From contig NC_019978.1 in the NCBI RefSeq assembly GCF_000328625.1, positions 2,232,001 to 2,296,000 of the forward strand: DNA of 64,000 nucleotides. Reading direction: 5' to 3'. Made by a program: the position numbers and the translations under genes. The stretch comes from Halobacteroides halobius DSM 5150. GTDB lineage: Bacteria; Bacillota; Halanaerobiia; Halobacteroidales; Halobacteroidaceae. How positions within the stretch are numbered: the stretch's first letter is position 1; each line of letters begins with the position of its first letter. Positions 28,962 through 36,197 of the stretch are shown here, piece by piece. The notes beneath the pieces are model-generated. The model made no database searches. It was not told where the DNA came from and saw only the letters and a list, made by a program, of their open reading frames with translations.

Positions 28962-30232
28962 TCTATTAAACTTTCAATAGCAGTTATGTCAAAAGTAGGT
29001 AGACTTAACTTATTAAAAACTTCAAGCCTCTCACTAAAGGAATCATCTATAAATATTGAATTATTTTGTTTTATATAATCACTTTTATTTTCAGACTTAT
29101 TTAATATACTAATTGTTTCAAATAAATTTTCTATATTATATTCTTTTAAATAATCTAATACATTATCCTCTGAATGACGTGTGATTAAATGAACTTTAAT
29201 TCCTTTATTTAAACACTGATAAATAAAACCAATAATTAAAGGATTCACCTTATCATCAATGATAATAGTATCATCTAGGTCAATATATACATTATCAAAT
29301 TCTAAATCACTTTTAAATCTATTAACTAAAGCTCTATCCATTTCCATTCCAAATTTATTATAAACTATTTCCAAGTCAAAATTTAGACGGTCAAAAATAC
29401 TTAACAACGGAAAATTGACTCCTAAATTCCTGTAAAGTCCCATTGAACCCGCAATTCTAGGCGCTATCTCCATTAATACTAATTCCCCATTTTTTCTTTT
29501 TTTAACTTGAAAAAACCATGCTCCTCTAAATTCTAAAGTATTATTTATCACCCTAGCCATTCTTTTAAAATTTTCATCATTAACAGGAAATGTATGTGCA
29601 CTAATTCCATTATATATTCTTTCTCTTTCGCGTCCTTTACAAAATATTAGTTCTCCATATTTATTGGTAAAACAATCAATAGTATACTCTTTTCCTGGCA
29701 AATATTCCATCATAATTAATGAAGAATTTTTTTCTAAATAAAATCTTACATTTTTCTTTGAAAAAGCTTTATGAACACCTTTAGAGCCCTGTCCAATATC
29801 TGGCTTTAAAAACACCGGGAATTGAAAATCACTATCTAAATTTTTATAAATATAAGGAGTATTTATTTTAGATTTAAACACATCATATGTTTTATTTTTA
29901 GATCTACAAATACGACAAGTTTGAACTGGAGAACCAATTACTTCACATTTTAATTTATTTTTAAATTCTGCAAGTTTTAAAACAACACTATCATGAGCCG
30001 GAAAAATAAAATCAATATCATAACTTTTAATTATCAAATTAAGTTCATCTATAAATGTTGGTTCATTAACAAATGGTAACCCTTCAATATAATTCTTATA
30101 AACATATTTCCCGTGATTAGATTTTACACTTGAAGCTCCTAATAATTCTACATGAATTGATTTTGCAAGTGCTCTGTTAATTTCTAGTCCAATTTCAGAT
30201 CCACATGGAAAAACTAATACTTTCTTTTTCAT
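28949..30232 (-). CDS. ATP-grasp ligase fused to a HAD domain
   Basis: 427 residues. N-terminal preATP-grasp (KVLVFPCGSEIGLEINRAL), ATP-grasp core with FLKPDIGQGSKGVHK (about 143-157), KEYTIDCFTN and LMEIAPRIAGSMG, then from about 310 a HAD-like domain: VYIDLDDTIIIDDK (motif I), HLITRHSED (motif II), SIFIDDSFSERL (motif IV). The same two activities occur as neighbouring separate genes at 14689-16447, so the fusion supports a physical or pathway link. Product unknown. Confidence 0.85.
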   Translation of the reverse strand: MKKKVLVFPCGSEIGLEINRALAKSIHVELLGASSVKSNHGKYVYKNYIEGLPFVNEPTFIDELNLIIKSYDIDFIFPAHDSVVLKLAEFKNKLKCEVIGSPVQTCRICRSKNKTYDVFKSKINTPYIYKNLDSDFQFPVFLKPDIGQGSKGVHKAFSKKNVRFYLEKNSSLIMMEYLPGKEYTIDCFTNKYGELIFCKGRERERIYNGISAHTFPVNDENFKRMARVINNTLEFRGAWFFQVKKRKNGELVLMEIAPRIAGSMGLYRNLGVNFPLLSIFDRLNFDLEIVYNKFGMEMDRALVNRFKSDLEFDNVYIDLDDTIIIDDKVNPLIIGFIYQCLNKGIKVHLITRHSEDNVLDYLKEYNIENLFETISILNKSENKSDYIKQNNSIFIDDSFSERLEVFNKLSLPTFDITAIESLIDWRV

Positions 30233-30252
30233 TAAAATACTCCTTTTGAAAT

Positions 30253-30801
30253 TTACTTTGTAACTTCTATTATTAAATCAGATTCTTGTCTAGTTTCCTT
30301 ATCACAAAAATCTTTAAATTCACTATCATTTAATTCCTTTTGAAATATGTTATTACAATTAAACCCTGCTTCTATTAACCTTCTTTTTAGTTCCTCTTCA
30401 TCATATAAATATTTATGTCCCCAAGCTCTAAAACTAAGATTAATCATTTCAGCTCTTGTTTGTAAATATTCATATCCGTGTTTCTTTATCCATTCTTGAT
30501 CTTTCCAGTCATCAGATAAATATTGCATAACCACAGATTTTAAACTTGGAGTAGCCACTCGCATAACTCCACCTTTTTTTAGTACCCTGAATACTTCCTC
30601 AAAAAAATAAATTCCCTCATTAACAGTCAAATGTTCAATAAAATGTTCACTATATATATAATCAATACTATTATCTTCATAAGGTAAGCCATCCCTAACA
30701 TCTATATTCAAGTCAGCTGCTTTAGAATCTAAGTCAATGTTAACCCATCCATCAAAACAAACATCTCCACAGCCTATATTTAGCATTAACATATTATTCA
30801 C
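30253..30801 (-). CDS. SAM-dependent methyltransferase
   Basis: 182 residues. MLNIGCGDVCFDGWVNIDLD is the SAM motif I of the short methyltransferases common in polysaccharide loci; SIDYIYSEHFIEHLTVNEG and VLKKGGVMRVATPSL complete the fold. It ends in a tail without clear function (ESDLIIEVTK). The next gene starts 20 bases downstream. Substrate unknown. Confidence 0.8.
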   Translation of the reverse strand: MNNMLMLNIGCGDVCFDGWVNIDLDSKAADLNIDVRDGLPYEDNSIDYIYSEHFIEHLTVNEGIYFFEEVFRVLKKGGVMRVATPSLKSVVMQYLSDDWKDQEWIKKHGYEYLQTRAEMINLSFRAWGHKYLYDEEELKRRLIEAGFNCNNIFQKELNDSEFKDFCDKETRQESDLIIEVTK

Positions 30802-30814
30802 CTACTTTAAATTT

Positions 30815-31714
30815 TTATATTTCATATCCTAGTTTAACTAAAGATTCTTTAACTTTCACAGGAATATTATTGAAATTTACACCAAGATTGCTTTTCCATG
30901 AATATACGCTTTCTTTAAAGAATACGTTATCTTTCTTTTTATCCCATTTTTTATACTCTTTTGAAGTATGATTTTTTATATTATTTTTAAATAATTTCGA
31001 ATAATCTATTAGCTCTTTAGGATTCATTATATTTCTTTCAAAAGAAACCTCCAAAAAATTAGTTATTTTTTCTAATTCTATCTCAGGATTTAAAATTAAG
31101 TCTTCATATCTTATTTCTAAGAATATCTCATCATTATTTAGTCCAAAACCATGAATTTTATTTACTTCTTTCTCCCACTGTAATAAGTTTTCATTTATAT
31201 CATTAGACCACCATGGCGTTTTAACAAAAGATAATGCCACATCTCTTCCATCTCGAACCATGTGTATAACCTTCATTTTAGGAAACAATTCTTTTAAAAC
31301 ATCTAAACATTGACCATACCATGGAGTCTGTTCTATAAATATCTCTTTATCATAACTATAGCAAATATGATCAAATAAATCTTTTAATAATTTTCTTAAA
31401 TCAGTTTGAGGATAATGAAGTTCTTTAAAATGATGATAGTAATCAAAAAAATCTTCAAAATAATAAGGACATGACTTATTTATGAGCCTTATAAAATCAT
31501 CAGCAGTATAATTCATAAACTCATTCTTTATATACTTTTCATATAGTCTATCACCATTACCAATTCCACAGATAATTTGTAATTCATGAGGAATACAAAT
31601 CTTAGAATGAGCATTTAATACTTTAGATAATATAGTAGTTCCACATCGTCCAGTACCAACAATGAAAGCTATTTGTCTTGCACTACCTCTATAATCATAT
31701 TTTCCAACTGACAA
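30815..31714 (-). CDS. PAPS-dependent sulfotransferase
   Basis: 299 residues. FIVGTGRCGTTILSKVLNAH (about 14-33) is the 5'-phosphosulfate loop of Sulfotransfer_3-type enzymes, and VIHMVRDGRDVALSFVKTPW holds the 3'-phosphate site (Arg and Ser). The cysteine-containing GTGRCGTT loop is the family's usual form. It would add sulfate to a sugar hydroxyl of the surface or flagellar glycan, though other acceptors are possible. Sulfated surface sugar would fit a salt-loving organism, as speculation. Confidence 0.8.
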   Translation of the reverse strand: MSVGKYDYRGSARQIAFIVGTGRCGTTILSKVLNAHSKICIPHELQIICGIGNGDRLYEKYIKNEFMNYTADDFIRLINKSCPYYFEDFFDYYHHFKELHYPQTDLRKLLKDLFDHICYSYDKEIFIEQTPWYGQCLDVLKELFPKMKVIHMVRDGRDVALSFVKTPWWSNDINENLLQWEKEVNKIHGFGLNNDEIFLEIRYEDLILNPEIELEKITNFLEVSFERNIMNPKELIDYSKLFKNNIKNHTSKEYKKWDKKKDNVFFKESVYSWKSNLGVNFNNIPVKVKESLVKLGYEI

Positions 31715-31738
31715 AATCTCACCTTCTTTAAAATAATT

Positions 31739-31924
31739 TTAATAAAAATACACATTATTCTTTTTAGCTAAATATAACACTCTATCTAAATCTTTTTCTT
31801 TTACTTTAAGGTACAATCCATCCCCTTTAGATTCCACAGTATTATTAATACCATTTTGAAAGAGTAATTTTTGAAATTTATTTATTCTATCAAAACTACT
31901 TTCTCTAACTTTTAAAATTTTCAT
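31739..31924 (-). CDS. Small unknown protein (61 aa)
   Basis: I do not recognise it. The ATG at 31924 has AGGAGA seven bases upstream and gives 61 residues; a longer in-frame start at 31957 has no such site. The peptide has an alternating strand-helix-strand look (KILKVRESSF, helix FDRINKFQKLLFQNG, strand LYLKVKEKDLDRVLYLA) that could be a small ferredoxin-like fold such as DUF2007-type. It sits between the sulfotransferase and pseC, tightly spaced, so a helper role is possible. Confidence 0.6.
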   Translation of the reverse strand: MKILKVRESSFDRINKFQKLLFQNGINNTVESKGDGLYLKVKEKDLDRVLYLAKKNNVYFY

Positions 31925-31975
31925 TTTCTCATCTCCTAATTCTAATAATGAATACATTAGTATATAGTAATAAAA

Positions 31976-33118
31976 CTACAATATTTTTATAGTTTCTATA
32001 ACATACCTAACTTCATCATCCGACATCTTCGGATAAATAGGTATAGAAATTATTTTCTCATATAACTCTTCAGCTTCTAGACAAATCCCTTTTTGATATT
32101 CTAGTTCTTTATAGTAAGGATGATAATAGACAGGCATATAATGCACTTGTACTCCTAATTTATTATCTTTAAAATAATTAAAGACTTCTTTTCGGCTTTT
32201 ATCCAGTTTATCTTCATCTATCTGTATAATATAAAGATGCCATGAACTATTTATATCTTCCTTTTGATAGGGTAACTTAAGCCATTTAATATCTTTTAAT
32301 TCTTGTTTATAAATATCTGCTATCTCTTGTCTTCGTTTTAAAAACTGGTCACTTTTTCTTAACTGACTAATCCCTAAAGCTGCTTGAATATCAGTCATCC
32401 GATAATTATATCCCAAAAATTGTTGTTCATGATACCACTTTCCATGACTTTCATTTATATAATTATCTTCACTCTTTGTTATCCCGTGAGTTCTAAATTG
32501 GATTAACTTATTATATAACTCCTTAGAGTTGGTAGTTATCATTCCACCTTCTCCAGTAGTAATATGTTTAACCGGATGAAAACTAAAAATAGACATATCA
32601 CTTAAACCACCCATTTTTCTACCTTTATATGTAGCTCCTAAAGAATGAGCTGAATCTTCAATTACAATTAAATCATATTCTTCTGCTATCTGATGAATCT
32701 CATCTAAGTCACAAGGTTGGCCAGTAAAATGAACTGGAATAATAGCTTTAGTTTTATCTGTAACCTTCTTTCTTATTTCTTTAGGATCAATATTATATGT
32801 ATCTGCTTTAATATCAGCAAAAACAGGAGTTCCTCCCTGATATAAGATACAGTTAGCTGATGCAGCAAAGGTTAATGGAGTAGTAATTACTTGGTCTCCT
32901 TCACCTATCCCAGCAGCAAAACAAGCAGCATGAAGTGCTGCAGTTCCATTAGAGACTGCTACCGCATACTCAGCATCAACATAATCCGCAAACTTCTCTT
33001 CAAATTCTTTTATCTTTGGGCCAGTGGTCAAATAATCACTCTTTAGAACTTCAACTACTGCATTTATATCGTCATCATCAATCCACTGTTTACCATAAGG
33101 GATAAATTTACTCGTCAT
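31976..33118 (-). CDS. pseC: UDP-4-amino-4,6-dideoxy-N-acetylaltrosamine transaminase (PseC/SpsC)
   Basis: Second enzyme of the pseudaminic acid pathway, PLP-dependent. PYGKQWIDDDDINAVVEVL near the start, AVSNGTAALHAACFAAGIG, ITTPLTFAASANCILYQGG, EDSAHSLGAT and the PLP lysine in FSFHPVKHITTGEGG all fit PseC. The ATG at 33118 with GGAGGTGA five bases upstream is the start (380 residues); in-frame codons further upstream run through the intergenic repeat and encode junk. pseB lies upstream, separated by a four-helix-bundle gene with repeat arrays on both sides. Confidence 0.92.
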   Translation of the reverse strand: MTSKFIPYGKQWIDDDDINAVVEVLKSDYLTTGPKIKEFEEKFADYVDAEYAVAVSNGTAALHAACFAAGIGEGDQVITTPLTFAASANCILYQGGTPVFADIKADTYNIDPKEIRKKVTDKTKAIIPVHFTGQPCDLDEIHQIAEEYDLIVIEDSAHSLGATYKGRKMGGLSDMSIFSFHPVKHITTGEGGMITTNSKELYNKLIQFRTHGITKSEDNYINESHGKWYHEQQFLGYNYRMTDIQAALGISQLRKSDQFLKRRQEIADIYKQELKDIKWLKLPYQKEDINSSWHLYIIQIDEDKLDKSRKEVFNYFKDNKLGVQVHYMPVYYHPYYKELEYQKGICLEAEELYEKIISIPIYPKMSDDEVRYVIETIKIL

Positions 33119-33133
33119 TAATATCACCTCCAT

Positions 33134-33322
33134 CCTATTCTGTGTCTGTATTCTGTGTCTGTATTCTGTGTCTGTGGCAGTAATTTGTAGTCTGTAGTTT
33201 GTAAAAATCAAAACCTCTAACTGCAAAGAAACTCTATACTTTTTACTAATAAAATTTTAATTTTATGATTTTTACAGACCACTAACACAAACACAGACCA
33301 CTAACACACATAACTGACACTA
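33134..33322. repeat. GT/AC-rich fold-back array between IVP copy 1 and pseC
   Basis: Coding strand: GT-rich arm (TTAGTGTCAGTTATGTGTG, GTTAGTGGTCTGTG twice), a 60-base AT-rich spacer, then an AC-rich arm ending in three tandem copies of ACAGACACAGAAT (33136-33176 on the plus strand as ATTCTGTGTCTGT). The arms are partly complementary. Confidence 0.75.
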
Positions 33323-33324
33323 AT

Positions 33325-33675
33325 TTATAACGCTTTGATAAGTCCAGTTAACATTTTACTTATATTGTCTAATCTTTTTCTTAGTTCTAAATACTCTTCT
33401 TTACTTATATAACCTAGATCCCTTGCTAATAACAAATGATACTTTAACTCACCTATCGAACCTCTAGCAATTACACTGAATTGTCTATATTCTTGATTAC
33501 TCTTTCTATAATTACCCTCCATCAAATTAGCATTAACCGATGAACTAGCTCTTCTTATCTGTGATACAAGTTCAAACTTCTCCTCTTGAGGAAAAGACTT
33601 CGTAATTTGATATAAATCTATTGTTAATTTATGAGCTTTTTGAAAAACATCTAAATCCTCAACAGATTTTATCAT
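33325..33675 (-). CDS. Four-helix-bundle protein of the 23S rRNA intervening-sequence type (copy 1)
   Basis: 116 residues, matching the family length. VEDLDVFQKAHKLTIDLYQITKSFP, EEKFELVSQIRRASSSVNANLMEG, SVIARGSIGELKYHLLLARDLGYIS and RLDNISKMLTGLIKAL are the four helices. Homologues lie inside 23S rRNA intervening sequences (e.g. Leptospira) or stand alone; the function is unknown. It separates pseB from pseC, and both flanks hold low-complexity arrays. Very similar to the copy at 41833-42183. Confidence 0.9.
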   Translation of the reverse strand: MIKSVEDLDVFQKAHKLTIDLYQITKSFPQEEKFELVSQIRRASSSVNANLMEGNYRKSNQEYRQFSVIARGSIGELKYHLLLARDLGYISKEEYLELRKRLDNISKMLTGLIKAL

Positions 33676-33754
33676 ATATATCCCTCCTGATTATATAAAT
33701 GATTTTTAATCATAGTATAACCAGAAAAGTAAATTTAATCCTCAATTGTCTCTT

Positions 33755-33838
33755 TACTAACACCAGTCACTGACACTGACTACTAACCACCGGCACTGAC
33801 TACTGACACGGACTACTGATAGCTCACGACTCACAGCT
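33755..33838. repeat. GT-rich array at the 3' end of pseB
   Basis: Coding strand: the last pseB codon and stop (GAG CTG TGA) run straight into GTCGTGAGCTATCAGTAG, then several AGTAGTCAGTG-type units up to 33755. Only the GT-rich arm is present here, with no clear AC-rich partner. Confidence 0.65.
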
Positions 33839-34799
33839 CTCTTATAATTCCCCTCATCTCTTCAATACTAATCCACTCATCATTCTTATCACTTCTATAC
33901 TCAAATCCTTCTTCCAAAGCTTGGCCATCATCATGATTATTTTTACCCCACCAATTAAATTCCGGTTGAATAATATAATGATCATCAAATTCTAAAGTAT
34001 GTCTAGCATCTGCTCGACTAATCAAAGATTCATGTAGCTTCTCTCCTGGTCTAATACCTACAACTTCTTGTTCACAATCTGGGGCTATTGCTCTAGCCAA
34101 ATCAGTAATCTTCATACTAGGAATCTTAGGCACAAAAATCTCTCCACCCAATATCTTCTCTAGAGCCAAGATTACCATCTCTACTGCTTCTTCTAAAGTA
34201 ATCCAAAACCTAGTCATTCTTTCATCAGTAATAGGTATAATTCCTTCTCCTCTCTTCTCCTGGAAAAATGGAATCACACTTCCTCTACTTCCCAATACAT
34301 TACCATAGCGTACTACAGAGAACTTAGTCTTCTTCTTACCTGCATAGGAATTTCCTGTAATAAATAACTTATCTGAACATAATTTAGTTGCACCATAAAG
34401 ATTTATTGGGTTAGCTGCCTTATCAGTACTTAAAGCTACCACCTTCTCTACTCCTCTATCAATAGCAGCATTAATAATATTTTCAGCTCCTAATACATTA
34501 GTCTTAATTGCTTCAAAAGGATTATACTCACACTCTGGTACTCGCTTTAAAGCAGCTGCATGAACTACAATATCAACATCATCAAAAGCCCGATAAAGTC
34601 TATCTTTATCTCGTACATCACCAATAAAAAATCTTAATCTATCATCAGCATATTTTGAACGCATCTCTGCTTGCTTTAATTCACCACGACTTAAAATAAT
34701 TAATTTTTCTACATTATATTTATCTAATATTAATTCAGTAAATTTCTTCCCAAAGGACCCCGTACCACCAGTTAATAGTATAGTTTTATTATCTAGCAT
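33831..34799 (-). CDS. pseB: UDP-N-acetylglucosamine 4,6-dehydratase, inverting (PseB)
   Basis: First step of pseudaminic acid synthesis: dehydration and C5 inversion of UDP-GlcNAc. 322 residues, extended SDR. GGTGSFGKKF (11-20), HAAALKRVPECEYNPFEA, and NLYGATKLCSDKLF with the catalytic Tyr-Lys are diagnostic of FlaA1/PseB. Starts at 34799 (RBS AAGGTGATG). It lies immediately downstream of the flagellar gene fliT/fliS block, a link seen in many flagellin-glycosylating bacteria. Confidence 0.93.
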   Translation of the reverse strand: MLDNKTILLTGGTGSFGKKFTELILDKYNVEKLIILSRGELKQAEMRSKYADDRLRFFIGDVRDKDRLYRAFDDVDIVVHAAALKRVPECEYNPFEAIKTNVLGAENIINAAIDRGVEKVVALSTDKAANPINLYGATKLCSDKLFITGNSYAGKKKTKFSVVRYGNVLGSRGSVIPFFQEKRGEGIIPITDERMTRFWITLEEAVEMVILALEKILGGEIFVPKIPSMKITDLARAIAPDCEQEVVGIRPGEKLHESLISRADARHTLEFDDHYIIQPEFNWWGKNNHDDGQALEEGFEYRSDKNDEWISIEEMRGIIREL

Positions 34800-34827
34800 A
34801 ACTGCATCACCTTACTATCTATATTAT

Positions 34828-35331
34828 CTAACTCTTATTATCTATAAATTTTCCTTCATTTAAAAGTGATTGCTTGGTATTACTATATGAATTAAGAATT
34901 TTCTCTCCTTTATTCAACTTATTCTTTTCTTTAGATAAATTTTCTTTCTTTCTCTGAATCATCCCTTTATTTTCCTGCTCTAAAGACTGAAGTTTCAAAA
35001 TAATCTTTTTTAATACCTTCCTAATCATTTTTAATTCTTCTTTTTTAGGAATATCTTCTTCTAACAACTTATTAATAAATTTCTCATTATTAATAATATT
35101 GAATTCTTCTTTTAACTTATTTCGACAAGTTATTATTTTTTCCTGCAATGTTTTTATTCTTTCAACTACTTCTTTTTTTCTACCTAATAATTTATTTGAT
35201 TCTAAAAAATTATCTTTTTTAATAAGATTGTTTTGTTCTTGAGTAAAATTTAATAATTTACGATAATTATCATACTGTTTTTGATAATTATCTATTAAAT
35301 CTGAAATTGACCTTTTTAATTTATCCTTCAA
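34828..35331 (-). CDS. Coiled-coil flagellar chaperone, FliT/FlgN-like
   Basis: 167 residues, almost all helical and Lys/Glu-rich (ISDLIDNYQKQYDNYRKLLNFTQEQNNLI, KEVVERIKTLQEKI, MIRKVLKKIILKLQSLEQE). Overlaps the end of fliS by 11 bases. In Firmicutes the gene after fliS is fliT, the FliD chaperone, so position and shape suggest that role, although the sequence itself is not diagnostic and the protein is longer than usual. Confidence 0.65.
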   Translation of the reverse strand: MKDKLKRSISDLIDNYQKQYDNYRKLLNFTQEQNNLIKKDNFLESNKLLGRKKEVVERIKTLQEKIITCRNKLKEEFNIINNEKFINKLLEEDIPKKEELKMIRKVLKKIILKLQSLEQENKGMIQRKKENLSKEKNKLNKGEKILNSYSNTKQSLLNEGKFIDNKS

Positions 35332-35740
35332 TATTAATTCCTCCAGCTTGTTGGCCTTGCTGCTTATTCTTTAAATTATGAGCTGCTTCTACCCAAGTCT
35401 CTTTTAACTCACCTAACATCTCTAGAACCTCTTCTAATGGCTCAACCTCCTTCTTAATATTGGCCTGGACTAACTGATAATTCATATATTCATATAAAGC
35501 ATCAAGACTTTCAGCAATCTCTCCCCCTTTATCACTATCTAAAGTAGCCCTCAATTCAGAAATAATAGATTGAGCTCTATTCAAAGCGTTATTAGCTAAA
35601 TCTTTGTCTTCTTTTTCAACTCCTTTCTTACCACTTCTTGTGAACTTAATTGCTCCATCATATAACATAAGCAATAACTTCTCTTGATTAGCCGTCTGCA
35701 CCTGAGTATTTTTATACTGTTGATAAGGATTATTTGCCAT
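35321..35740 (-). CDS. fliS: Flagellin export chaperone FliS
   Basis: Binds the C-terminus of flagellin in the cytoplasm to prevent early polymerisation. 139 residues. The signature start NPYQQYKNTQVQTANQEKLLLMLYDGAIKF is present, followed by NALNRAQSIISELRATLD and LYEYMNYQLVQAN. The last about 15 residues (KNKQQGQQAGGIN) are a Gln/Gly-rich tail. Operon with maf and fliD upstream. Confidence 0.95.
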   Translation of the reverse strand: MANNPYQQYKNTQVQTANQEKLLLMLYDGAIKFTRSGKKGVEKEDKDLANNALNRAQSIISELRATLDSDKGGEIAESLDALYEYMNYQLVQANIKKEVEPLEEVLEMLGELKETWVEAAHNLKNKQQGQQAGGINIEG

Positions 35741-35757
35741 TAATATCCTCCCTCTAA

Positions 35758-36192
35758 TTATACAAACTCTATTTCACTTATATATTCTAATAAACATATA
35801 AATATTTTTCGATACTCTTTTAAATGGACCTCCAATTCGTAATGAATCAAATCAGATAATAAAAAGTAATCTTCGTTTTTCATAGCTATTATAAGCTCAC
35901 CAGCTAAAAAATCATTAAATTGCTTAATATAATCATTTATAACTCTTCCCTCGTACTGTAACTCATTATAATCTACTGGTAACAAAGAATCAACATTATA
36001 TAAAAGTTGATTTAATGACTCTATCCCTGAAATCAAATTATTAAATTTTTCAAAAGCCACTCCATAATTTTCCTCTTCTAAAGCCTGAGAGATTAAATCC
36101 TTTCTTAATAAAACCTTATCTATATAATCTATTGCTCCTTGTAATGGTTCTATAATCTCTTCTTTTTCTATATCTACATCTATCTTCTTCAA
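35758..36192 (-). CDS. Unknown all-helical protein between maf and fliS
   Basis: I do not recognise the family. 144 residues, acidic, predicted helical throughout (EPLQGAIDYIDKVLLRKDLISQALE, GVAFEKFNNLISGIESLNQLL, YIKQFNDFLAGELIIAMKNEDYFLLSDLIHYELEV). Spacing of 5 bases to the glycosyltransferase gene and 17 to fliS makes it part of the flagellin-modification unit. It may be a small partner of the Maf enzyme or a chaperone. Confidence 0.6.
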   Translation of the reverse strand: MKKIDVDIEKEEIIEPLQGAIDYIDKVLLRKDLISQALEEENYGVAFEKFNNLISGIESLNQLLYNVDSLLPVDYNELQYEGRVINDYIKQFNDFLAGELIIAMKNEDYFLLSDLIHYELEVHLKEYRKIFICLLEYISEIEFV

Positions 36193-36197
36193 TCAAC

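Noticed and set aside
33325-33675. Diversity-generating retroelement accessory protein (Avd-like)
   Set aside because: Same fold class, but no reverse transcriptase or template/variable repeats found in the window.
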